From Variovorax boronicumulans (GTDB lineage: Bacteria > Pseudomonadota > Gammaproteobacteria > Burkholderiales > Burkholderiaceae_C): DNA of 64,000 nucleotides. The position numbers and the translations under genes are program-made. How positions within the stretch are numbered: position 1 is the first letter of the stretch; each line of letters opens with the position of its first letter. The stretch lies in assembly GCF_029892485.1 (NCBI RefSeq), contig NZ_JARXVG010000012.1, forward strand, positions 62,001 to 126,000, written 5' to 3'. Positions 39,396 to 48,000 of this stretch are shown piece after piece. The notes under the pieces were generated by a model. That model was not told where the DNA came from. It saw nothing but the letters and a program-made list of their open reading frames with translations, and searched no databases.

Positions 39396-40709
39396 TCAGG
39401 CGGAGGCGGCGGGCGACGGCCGCAGCAGCCAGCGCACTTCCTGCGTCTGCTCGCTGTCGGGGTAGCGCGACTCCATCGTGGCGAGGATGGGCTGCGCCAT
39501 GTCGGCGCGGCCCAGGCCCTGAATCAGCGCGCGGGCCGCGAGTTCGTAGGCCTGCGGAATCGCCTCGTTCCCGCGGAAGCGCCGGTCGAAGCCCGACAGC
39601 AGCGCGAGCGTGGCATGCGCATCGCCGTTGCGCCATTCGGCCCGCGCCATCGCGATCACCAGGGGTGCATCGTCGAGTGCGAAGGTCTTGTCTTTCTCGC
39701 GGCAGGACTTGAAGACCTTGAGCGCTTCGGACGACAGGTCGCGCCGCATCAAGAGCGGAATGAAGCGCCTGGCCTGGTCGAGCATCGTGCTCTGCCTGTC
39801 CGGCATCATCGACAGCACGCGGTGGTAGCGGCGCTGCGCGGCCAGGTCGTCGATGGCTGCGGTGCGCTGCGCCTCGTAGGCGGTGCCCAGCGCGGCGCCC
39901 AGGTCGCCTTCGGTGATGAACTGCGCCACCTCGGCATCGATGCGCTGCGCGGCGATCTGTGCGGGCGTGCGGCGGTCCACCGGCATGCCATCGCCCACAC
40001 CGCCGCCGGGTGCCACGTCGATGCCGAAGGCGTCGTGGTGCTGGTACATCACGTACCCCAGCAGGCTCGCCATCACCCAGCCGAAGTAGATGAACGCGAA
40101 ATTGACGATCGGCAGGATGATGCGGCCGTCGAACATCGGCAGCACCATCGAGATGGCGATCTGCGCGCCCGTGCTCAGCAGGAACAGGAAGAAGCACAGC
40201 AGCGCGTACGGCCAGCCGATGGTGCGGATCGCATCCATCACATGGCCCGGGTTCATCGCCTGCCAGAAGCTGCCCGACTGCACCAGCACGAGCACCGCGG
40301 CCGGGAAAGTGAAGGACATGACGAACAGCGCCACGGTGCCCAGCACCGGCTGGTACCAGGCGAGCCAGCCGATCAGCAACCCCTGCACCAGCGAGATGGC
40401 GAAGAGCTTCCATGGCAGGTAGGTCCACTCGTCGCTCGATTCGCGCCCGAAGTCGGCCGACTGCCAGATGCCGCGCGCGCCCAGCGCGGTGATCTTGAAG
40501 CCGTAGCGGCTGGCGGCCAGCATGATGCCGATCTCGATGACGACGAAGGCCAGCGCATCGGGCAGGAAGAAGATCGCCTCGAAGAGCAGGCTGCAGAACG
40601 ACAGCACCAGCGCATAGGCCAGCGGCCGCAGCTGGAACGGGAAGGCGAAGAAGCTGTTGAGGCGGTGCCAGAACGGCGGCGGGGGTGGCAGCGAATCCTG
40701 GACGATCAT
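39396..40709 (-). CDS. Membrane protein with BPSS1780/DUF-type N-domain and TPR-like tail, function unknown
   Basis: A 437-residue protein. The N-terminal half (about 20-230) has six hydrophobic helices, as in DUF4013-type and GlpF-less envelope proteins (FCSLLFEAIFFLPDALAFVVIE, FAISLVQGLLIGWLAWYQPV). The C-terminal half is soluble and helical with TPR-like periodicity. It converges on the rhomboid gene, whose tail is also TPR-like, and lies 24 bp from the unknown gene at 40734. I recall no function for this architecture. Confidence 0.8.
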   Translation of the reverse strand: MIVQDSLPPPPPFWHRLNSFFAFPFQLRPLAYALVLSFCSLLFEAIFFLPDALAFVVIEIGIMLAASRYGFKITALGARGIWQSADFGRESSDEWTYLPWKLFAISLVQGLLIGWLAWYQPVLGTVALFVMSFTFPAAVLVLVQSGSFWQAMNPGHVMDAIRTIGWPYALLCFFLFLLSTGAQIAISMVLPMFDGRIILPIVNFAFIYFGWVMASLLGYVMYQHHDAFGIDVAPGGGVGDGMPVDRRTPAQIAAQRIDAEVAQFITEGDLGAALGTAYEAQRTAAIDDLAAQRRYHRVLSMMPDRQSTMLDQARRFIPLLMRRDLSSEALKVFKSCREKDKTFALDDAPLVIAMARAEWRNGDAHATLALLSGFDRRFRGNEAIPQAYELAARALIQGLGRADMAQPILATMESRYPDSEQTQEVRWLLRPSPAASA

Positions 40710-40733
40710 GACGGCTCCTGTCCTTGTTGTTGT

Positions 40734-41273
40734 CTATTTGCGGAAGAACTCGCTCTGGCTCATGGCGCCGCGGCCGCCCAGGCGCACCACCGTGGCCTCG
40801 TCGGCATGCACGAGGCGCACCTGGCCGAGCTCGCGCTCCAGGCGCTGGGTGAAGCTGGTCTTGAACTGGAGGATCGAATCGCCCATCTTGAGCACGTTGG
40901 TGCCCTGGACGGTCGCGCTCCTGCGGTCGGACGCGAGCTCGACGCTGTCGATGTGATAGTCGTATTCCACGGAGAGGATGCTGCCGGCCTGGTCGCCGAT
41001 GGCACGCAGCTTCTCGAAGGTCCTGTGCTGGGCTTCGCAGGCTTCGTCGCGGTTGTGCGTGGTTTCAACCGTCTTGCCCATCATCGTGGTCTTGCTCTCG
41101 ATGACGGCCTTGCGGCTGAGCTGCTTGCACAGCTTGTCGGCGTCGTTGGCCGAAATGGCGCGCGCTTCCTTCTGGTAGTAGTCGCGCACCATCGGCTCGT
41201 CGAGCTTGCGGCCGCCGACAAGGAAGTACCACGCGCCCACGCAGAGCACGATGACGATCGCAATTTGCTTCAT
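40734..41273 (-). CDS. Anchored periplasmic protein of unknown function
   Basis: A 179-residue protein with one N-terminal helix (QIAIVIVLCVGAWYFLVGG) acting as membrane anchor or uncleaved signal, then a soluble alpha/beta domain with a Cys pair (KLCKQL and DEACEAQ). Its size and pattern recall NTF2-like or DUF-type periplasmic domains, but I do not recognise it. It sits upstream of, and in an operon with, the six-helix membrane protein. It is divergent from the ECF sigma gene; on its own strand AGTATA (41317-41322) reads TATACT about 45 nt before the start, a possible -10. Confidence 0.75.
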   Translation of the reverse strand: MKQIAIVIVLCVGAWYFLVGGRKLDEPMVRDYYQKEARAISANDADKLCKQLSRKAVIESKTTMMGKTVETTHNRDEACEAQHRTFEKLRAIGDQAGSILSVEYDYHIDSVELASDRRSATVQGTNVLKMGDSILQFKTSFTQRLERELGQVRLVHADEATVVRLGGRGAMSQSEFFRK

Positions 41274-41422
41274 TCCGCCTCCCGCGTTGCGCGGCCTCGC
41301 TCCGATTTTGCGGGGCAGTATACGTTAACGAATGTTTCCAAAACCGGGGTTGGCTGGGGTTCCGGAGAGCTGTTGTTTGAATCCGGCGCCCCGGCGGGGC
41401 CGTACCTTGTCCATGCCCACCG

Positions 41423-42016
41423 ATGCCCGACAATCCGCCGATGACAGCACCCAGCCCCGACGCCGAACTGATGGCGCTGATCGATCGCATCGGCCATCGC
41501 GACGAAGCCGCCCTGCGCCAGCTCTACGACCGCACCGCACCCAAGCTCATGGGTCTGGCGATGCGCGTGGTCCGGCAGCGCGAATGGGCCGAGGATGTCT
41601 TGCAGGAGGCTTTTCTGACGGTCTGGCGCGTGGCCGGCGACTACCGAGCCTCGCTGAGCCCACCGCTGGCCTGGCTGGGGCTGATCGTTCGCAGCCGGGC
41701 GCTCGACCTCCTGCGCCGCCGCACTGCCGACCGCGCCCAGCTCACGCAGGAGTTCGACGAACTGATGGCCGACACCCTCGAATCCGATGCGCCCAACCCC
41801 GCAGACACCGCCGATGCGAGCGAACAGGCCTGGGCGCTGCACCAGTGCCTGAGCCAGCTCGAGGGCCGCCAGCGCGAGGTTGTCAGCCTGGCCTACCTGC
41901 GCGAAATGAGCCACGGCGAGCTGGCCGAGCAGCTCAAGCTGCCGCTCGGCACGGTCAAGACCTGGATCCGGCGCGGGCTGGAAAAACTGCGCGTCTGCAT
42001 GGCTCGCTTTGCATGA
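41423..42016 (+). CDS. ECF-family RNA polymerase sigma factor
   Basis: A 197-residue group IV sigma factor. Region 2 is ALRQLYDRTAPKLMGLAMRVVRQREWAEDVLQEAFLTVW and binds -10 DNA and core polymerase. Region 4 ends LPLGTVKTWIRRGLEKLR and recognises the -35 element. The next gene is an RskA-like anti-sigma factor, so it is probably kept inactive until an envelope signal releases it. A second Met at 41441 is an alternative start. The candidate upstream region (41274-41422) was not matched to a specific ECF promoter class. Confidence 0.95.
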   Translation: MPDNPPMTAPSPDAELMALIDRIGHRDEAALRQLYDRTAPKLMGLAMRVVRQREWAEDVLQEAFLTVWRVAGDYRASLSPPLAWLGLIVRSRALDLLRRRTADRAQLTQEFDELMADTLESDAPNPADTADASEQAWALHQCLSQLEGRQREVVSLAYLREMSHGELAEQLKLPLGTVKTWIRRGLEKLRVCMARFA

Positions 42017-42038
42017 CGGCGGAGAAAGCAGCTTTCTT

Positions 42039-42797
42039 ATGAACCTCACCGCCCATCCCGAACTGCTCGAAATGCTGGCCGCAAGCCATGCGCTCGGCAC
42101 CCTGCGCGGCGGTGCACGCCGCCGTTTCGAGACCCTGGCGCGCGAGCAGGCGCCGGTGCGCGCCGCGGCGCTGGTCTGGCAGGGCCGGCTCGCGAGCATG
42201 ACCGAGCTGCAGAGCCCGATCGTTCCCGACGCCGCCGTCTGGACCCGCATCCGCAACATCATCGATGCCGAGAAGGCGCAGTACGCCGTCGAACGGCAGC
42301 GCGATGCGGCCAACGCGCGGGATGCCGCCAGGCCGCAGGGCGGGTGGCTCGGCAGCCTGGCGCTCTGGCGCGGCGCCACGGCCGCGGGCGCGCTGGCCAC
42401 CGTGCTGGCGGTGGTGGTCGGCCTCAACCTGCGCGACCAGTTGAACAATGCGCCGGCCGTGCAGTACGTGGCCGTGCTGTCCGACGACCAGGCCGCCGCC
42501 TCGATGCTGGTGACCTTCGACCCGAAGAAGAAGCAACTGGTGCTGCAGCGCGTGGGCAGCTACAGCGAAGGCACCGACAAGTCGCTGCAGCTCTGGGCGC
42601 TGCCGCCCGGCGGCGCACCGCGCTCGCTGGGCGTGCTCGACAGCGCACCGGCGCTGCGGCTGGCTGCGTCAGAATCCGATGTGCACCAGGTGCCGACCCT
42701 GGCCGTTACCCTGGAAGCCAAGGGCGGCGTGCCACCGGGCAGCGGCCCGAAGGGCCCCGTCGTGTTCAAGGGCGCCCTGATCGAAAAAACAATCTGA
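42039..42797 (+). CDS. Anti-sigma factor, RskA family
   Basis: A 252-residue anchored anti-sigma factor. The cytoplasmic N-terminus (about 1-105) starts HPELLEMLAASHALGTLRGGARRRFE, as in RskA-type sigma-binding domains. One membrane helix follows (about 111-128, GALATVLAVVVGLNL), then a periplasmic domain with SLQLWALPPGGAPRSLGVLD, typical of RskA C-terminal domains. The ATG at 42039 is preferred. A TTG at 42009 overlapping the sigma stop would give a longer coupled form. It controls the preceding sigma factor. Confidence 0.92.
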   Translation: MNLTAHPELLEMLAASHALGTLRGGARRRFETLAREQAPVRAAALVWQGRLASMTELQSPIVPDAAVWTRIRNIIDAEKAQYAVERQRDAANARDAARPQGGWLGSLALWRGATAAGALATVLAVVVGLNLRDQLNNAPAVQYVAVLSDDQAAASMLVTFDPKKKQLVLQRVGSYSEGTDKSLQLWALPPGGAPRSLGVLDSAPALRLAASESDVHQVPTLAVTLEAKGGVPPGSGPKGPVVFKGALIEKTI

Positions 42798-42816
42798 CCC
42801 GCTTTCTGCCATTCCG

Positions 42817-43593
42817 ATGCCCTCGATGAAATCCGCGCTGGCCGCGGCCGCGCTGCTGATGGCTGCGCTCGCCGCCCACGCCCAGACCGCCTCGGCCGCC
42901 TTCCCCTACGAGGCGGACGGCGCCACCGCCGCCGACGCCTCTTCCGCCTACCTGGCCGCCAAGGCGCGCTGGCACAACGAGCTCGCGGCTTTCGCCCGGG
43001 CCGACCAGGAGCACCTGCCGCCCCCGGGCGGCGTCGTGTTCGTGGGCAGTTCCACCGTGCGCATGTGGACCCGCCTCGCGCAGGACTTTTCCCGCGTGCC
43101 CGGCGGCGTGGTCAATCGCGGTTTCGGCGGCTCGACGCTGGCCGACTGCAGCCTCTTCGCCCGCGACCTGGTGGTGCGCTACAAGCCCCGGCAGGTGGTG
43201 GTGTACGCCGGCGACAACGACCTGGCCGAGGGCCGCACGCCGCTGCAGGTGCTCGACAGCTTCGCGCGCTTTGCCAACACGGTGCGCGCCGAGCTGCCGG
43301 ACACGCGCATCAGCTTCGTCTCGGTCAAGCCCAGCCCCTCGCGCGAGCAGCTGATGCCGCAGATCCGCGAGACCAACCACGTGATCTCGGCCTACCTGAA
43401 CCTGCTGCCCAACAGCGAGTTCATCGACATCTACACGCCGATGCTCGGTGCCGACGGCCGGCCGCGGATGGAGCTGTTCCGCGGGGACAGGCTGCACATG
43501 ACGGATGCGGGCTACCGCCTGTGGCAATCCGTGATCGCGTCGCACCTGCCGGGTGCCGACGCACCCGCAACGCCCGCCCCCAGCCTGCCCTGA
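42817..43593 (+). CDS. Secreted SGNH/GDSL-family hydrolase
   Basis: A 258-residue protein with a Sec signal peptide (cleavage near AHAQTASA at about 23-27). The SGNH blocks are VFVGSSTVRMW (nucleophile Ser), GFGGSTLADC, YAGDNDLAEGR (Asn/Gly oxyanion) and RLHMTDAGY (catalytic His and Asp). The family contains esterases, acetyl-xylan/peptidoglycan deacetylase-like enzymes and carbohydrate esterases. It follows the anti-sigma gene by 19 bp, so it may be part of the ECF regulon. Substrate unknown. Confidence 0.9.
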   Translation: MPSMKSALAAAALLMAALAAHAQTASAAFPYEADGATAADASSAYLAAKARWHNELAAFARADQEHLPPPGGVVFVGSSTVRMWTRLAQDFSRVPGGVVNRGFGGSTLADCSLFARDLVVRYKPRQVVVYAGDNDLAEGRTPLQVLDSFARFANTVRAELPDTRISFVSVKPSPSREQLMPQIRETNHVISAYLNLLPNSEFIDIYTPMLGADGRPRMELFRGDRLHMTDAGYRLWQSVIASHLPGADAPATPAPSLP

Positions 43594-43600
43594 ACCAGCC

Positions 43601-43726
43601 TCAGAAGGTGTGAAGAAACCGTAGCGAGCGGTTCGAGCTTGCACCGAGGACCGGAACCGTACTCTGTACGGTGAGGACCGCAGGTGCGAGATCGGACCGC
43701 GCAGTAGGTTTATTCACACCTTCTCA
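43601..43726. repeat. 126-bp near-palindromic element between convergent genes
   Basis: The ends are a 20-bp inverted repeat with 18 matches (43601-43620 and 43707-43726; core GAAGGTGTGAA). The whole element is an imperfect palindrome around position 43664, where ACCGTAC-TCT-GTACGGT forms the centre. The stop codon of the downstream convergent gene lies inside the right end. This looks like a MITE/REP-type element that could fold as one long hairpin and end transcription from both sides. I recall similar GAAGGTGTGAA-flanked elements in Comamonadaceae. Copy number is not measurable here. Confidence 0.8.
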
Positions 43727-44866
43727 GGCGGGCGCCGGCCCCGACGGCACGTCATCCGCCGGCGGCGGCACATCAGCACCGCGCGTGAACCGCGCCACGA
43801 AGTACATCCCCGCGAACACCACCAGCAGCAGGAGCCCGTCGCCCCACCAGGGCCGCGCGGTCTGGCTGTCGCCGTAGAAGGCCAGCACCAGCAGCACCGC
43901 CACCAGGTGCGCGCAGAACACCGGCAGCGACGCCGAGCCCATCGCCTCCAGCCAGTGCAGCCGCGGAATGCGGCGCATCAGCCAGGGCCCGAAGCGCACC
44001 GCCAGGATGCCCAGCGCCAGGAGGTTCACCAGCCGCAGCGGCCCGAGCTGCCACTTGTCGAACAGCAGGTTCATCTCCACGTCGCCGCCGAACGGCGCCT
44101 GGCCATTGATGCCGGTGTGGCGCCAGTAGAACCCGTAGATCGCGATGGCGGCCGCCAGCACCAGCAGCCACCACGGAAAGCGCAGCGGCCGCGCCTCGGG
44201 CCCGTTGCGGGTGGCGCCGATGCACAGGCCCGCGAACCAGAGGAACTGCCAGGCATAGGTGTTGAAGGCGCCCATCTCGTGGAACGGCACCGGAATGCCC
44301 AGGTAGTGCACGGCCAGCCCGTAGATCCATTCGCTGACGCCGAACTGCGCCGCTGCCCACACGGCAACGCTGGCCAGCATCACCAGCGTCCAGCCGTGGC
44401 GCATGGCGAAAGCCAGCACCCAGGGGCTCATGAGCATGAAGAAGATGTACATCGGCAGGATGTCCAGCAGCGCCGGCTCGTAGATCAGCAGCAGCCCGAA
44501 CAGGAAGCCGTCGCGCGGCTCCGCCAGGTAGTACGAGACCAGGTTCTTCACCGCCGGCTGGTCGATGTGCAGCCCGAGCGCCGCGATCACCGTGAACAGG
44601 AACAGCAGGATCGCCGCCTGGCACAGGTAGACCTTGACCACGCGCCGCCAGAACGCGATGCGCATCGAATCCACCCCGCGGACATAGCCGATGCGGCTGT
44701 AGACCAGCCCCGCCACGAAGGCCGACAGCAGCACGAAGCCCTCGGCGGCCGAGACGAAGCCGAAAGGCTGGCCCAGCGGATCGGTCAGGCGGGTCGGAAG
44801 ATGGGTGACGGTCATCAGCACGAGCATCAGCCCGCGCAAGGCGTCTATTTCCCAGTAGCGTTTCAT
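43724..44866 (-). CDS. OpgC-type membrane protein (acyltransferase 3-like)
   Basis: A 380-residue inner-membrane protein with about ten helices. The start MKRYWEIDALRGLMLVLMTVTHLP, with the conserved His/Asp near the first helix (DALRG, THLP), matches the OpgC domain. OpgC transfers succinyl groups to osmoregulated periplasmic glucans in E. coli. FYWRHTGINGQAPF and the final hydrophobic helices fit as well. The ATG ends at 44866; the longer frame upstream is Arg/Pro-rich and not used. It is relevant that a glucan synthase lies in the same window. The gene end is inside the palindromic element. Confidence 0.85.
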   Translation of the reverse strand: MKRYWEIDALRGLMLVLMTVTHLPTRLTDPLGQPFGFVSAAEGFVLLSAFVAGLVYSRIGYVRGVDSMRIAFWRRVVKVYLCQAAILLFLFTVIAALGLHIDQPAVKNLVSYYLAEPRDGFLFGLLLIYEPALLDILPMYIFFMLMSPWVLAFAMRHGWTLVMLASVAVWAAAQFGVSEWIYGLAVHYLGIPVPFHEMGAFNTYAWQFLWFAGLCIGATRNGPEARPLRFPWWLLVLAAAIAIYGFYWRHTGINGQAPFGGDVEMNLLFDKWQLGPLRLVNLLALGILAVRFGPWLMRRIPRLHWLEAMGSASLPVFCAHLVAVLLVLAFYGDSQTARPWWGDGLLLLVVFAGMYFVARFTRGADVPPPADDVPSGPAPA

Positions 44867-45049
44867 CGGTCGGCGGCGAGGTCTTGGTGGCGGTCTGCGC
44901 GGCGCACGCACGACGGGGTGGATTGTAAGAAGCCCGACGTAAACCTCGTGTGAACCGGGCCGGAGGCACGAACGACATATGACGGTTGGCACTGACGTTT
45001 TGAAGCACAAATAGGCTACGCTGCGCGCTGCCCCCAAGGAGGAGATTCC

Positions 45050-48000
45050 GTGACCCGTTTCGTTCCCTCATTGCTCCTGGCCGCGAGCACGCTGCTGGCC
45101 GCCCCGAGCTTTGCACTCCAGATCACCAGCCTGACCCCGCAAGGCGAGGTGGCGCGCGTGCGCCAGATCGTTGCCAAGTTCGACCAGGCCGCCGTCAATT
45201 TCGGTGATCCGAAGGCGCCCGCGCCGCTCTCGGTGAGCTGCACCGATGCGCAGGCCGGCAAGGGCACCGGCCGCTGGACCGACGCAAAAGCCTGGGTCTA
45301 CGACTTCGAGAACGACCTGCCGCCCGGCGTGCGCTGCACCGTCACCCGCATCCCCACCTTCAAGCCCAGCGCGGGCGGCGAGCTGACCGGCCCTGAGCGC
45401 TACCAGTTCAACAGCGGCGGCCCGTTCGTTCGCAGCTTCATGCCGGGCACCTACGCCCGCATCGACGAGCAGCAGATGTTCGTGCTCGAACTCAACGGCG
45501 CGGCCACGCTGGAGAGCGTGCGCCAGAACGTCTGGTGCTCGGCCGACGGCGTGGGCGAGCGCATTCCGGTCAAGCTGCTCGACGGCGAGCAGCGCGCGGG
45601 CGTGCTCAAGGCCTTCAGCCGCGACAAGGCGGCCGAGAAGGACCCGCTGCGCTTCATCACGATGCAGTGCAACCGCACGCTGACGCCGGGCGCCAAGGTG
45701 CAGGTGGTCTACGGCAAGGGCGTGGCCACGCCCTCGGGCGTTGCCAACAACGTCGAGCGCCGGCTCGACTACCAGGTGCGCGAGCCCTTCGCCATTTCGT
45801 TCACCTGCGAGCGCGAGAACGCGCAGTCCGCGTGCCTGCCGCTGCGCCCGATGCAGCTGAGCTTCAACGCACCGGTCACGCGCAAGCTGGCCTCGCAGAT
45901 CGAACTCAAGGGCGACGGCAAGACGATCAAGGCCAAGCTCGACAACGACGGTGGCACGCAGAGCGACGACGACGTGGTCAGCAACGTGAGCTTCGGCCCG
46001 CCGCTGGCCGAGAGCACGCAGTACAGCATCGAGCTGCCTTCCAAGTTCGAGGACGCCTCGGGCCGCCCGCTGGCCACGCCCGCCACCTTTCCGCTGAAGG
46101 TGGCGACCGGCGCGATGCCGCCGCTGGCCAAGTTCGCCGCCTCGCCCTTCGGCGTGATCGAGCGGCTGGCAGAGCCCGACACCCCGGCCATGATGCCGGT
46201 GACCGTGCGCCGCGTGGAGCCGCAGCTGATGGTGCAGGCCCTCACGCCCGGCAAGGTGAGCGACATGAACCCGAAGACCGACGCGGAAATCATCGCGTGG
46301 TTCCGCAAGGTGCGCCGCTACGACAGCTACACCGTCTCGCGCGAACAGGCGCGCAAGGACGTGAAGGGCGCGCTGCCGCCCGTCATCGACAAGGACGACC
46401 GCACCAGCCTGCAGACCCGCATGCTGTCGCTGCTGGCGGGCCAGCCGGGCGTGAAGGCACTCGACATGCCCAAGGCCGAAGGCGGCGACCCGCGCCCCTT
46501 CGAAGTCATCGGCATCCCGCTGACGCCGGGCTTCCATGTGCTGGAAATCGCCTCGCAGAAACTGGGCGAAGCCCTGCTCGACGAGCGCTACCCCGCCGGC
46601 CGCACGATGTACGTGCGCACCACCGCGCTCGCCACCAACCTCGCGGTGCACTTCAAGCTGGGCCGCGAGAACTCGATGGCCTGGGTCACCACCCTGGACA
46701 AGGGCAAGGTCGTCGCGGGCGCCGAAGTGCGCGTCTCCAGCTGCGACGGCAAGGCCGTGGCCACCGGCACCACCGACGCCAACGGCATCGTCACGCTGCA
46801 GGGCGTGTCGCCGCAGGCACCCAGCTGCAACGGCCCGAACGAATACGACAGCGGCGCCTGGTTCGTGAGCGCCCGCGCCAAGGACGACAAGGGCGTCGAA
46901 GACCTCGCCGTCACCTTCAGCGACTGGCAGCGCGGCATCGAGCCCTGGCGCTTCAACGTGCCCACCAACCTGCAGCCCGAGCCCGACCGCATCGCCCACA
47001 CCATCTTCGACCGCACGCTGCTGCGCGCTGGCGAGACGGTGTCGATGAAGCACCTGATCCGCACGCAGACCAGCAAGGGCTTTGGCCTGCCGGAAAACCG
47101 GCCCGACACGCTCGTCATCACGCACACCGGCAGCGGCCAGCGCTTCACCCAGCCGCTGAACTGGCGCAAGACCGCCACCGGCGGCCTGAGCGCCGAGAAC
47201 ACCTTCCCCATTCCGCCCGCCGCCAAGCTCGGCGCGTACGAGGTGATGCTGCGCACCGGCGGCGGCAAGGACGCCAACGGCGACAGTGAAGAAGGCGACG
47301 GCGACGAAGGCGGCGGCAGCCGCAGCTTCAGCACCGGCACGTTCCGCGTCGAGGAATTCCGCCTGCCCGTGCTCGAAGGCCGCATCGCGCCGACCGAGAA
47401 GAAACCGCTGGTGGCCGCAACGAGCGTGCCCACCGACGTGCAGATCAACTATGTAGCCGGCGGCGGCGCCGCCAACCTGCCGGTGCGCGTGTCGGCCATG
47501 GTGCGAGGCAAGAGCCTGAGCTTCCCGGACTACGACGCCTTCAGCTTCAACCCGCCGCGCGTCGAACAGGGCGAAGGCACGCAGGCCGCTGTCGCGGCCG
47601 ACACCGCGGGCGGCGAGGAAGACATCAACAGCGCCAGCGACACCCGCGTGATCGCCGACAAGCTGCCGCTCACGCTGAACAAAGACGGCGCCGGCAAGGT
47701 CACCATCGACAAAGTACCGAAGGTGAAGGCCGCGCGCGAGCTGCTGCTCGAAGCCACCTACGCCGACCCGAACGGCGAGGTGCAGACCATCCGCAGCACG
47801 CAGACGCTGTGGCCGGCCTCCGTCATTGCCGGCATCAAGACCGAGGGCTGGGTCTCCACCAGCCAGAAGCTCAAGTTCCAGGCGCTCGCGCTCGACCTCA
47901 CGGGCAAGCCCCAGGCCGGCGTGACGCTCAACGTGCGCGCCGTGGCCCGCATCACCACCACCAGCCGCAAGCGCATGGTGGGCGGCTTCTACACCTACGA

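Noticed and set aside
41274..41422. TATACT on the minus strand before the unknown anchored gene as an ECF-type promoter
   Set aside because: The -10 is plausible but no -35 at 16-18 bp was found on that strand; not reported as a feature.
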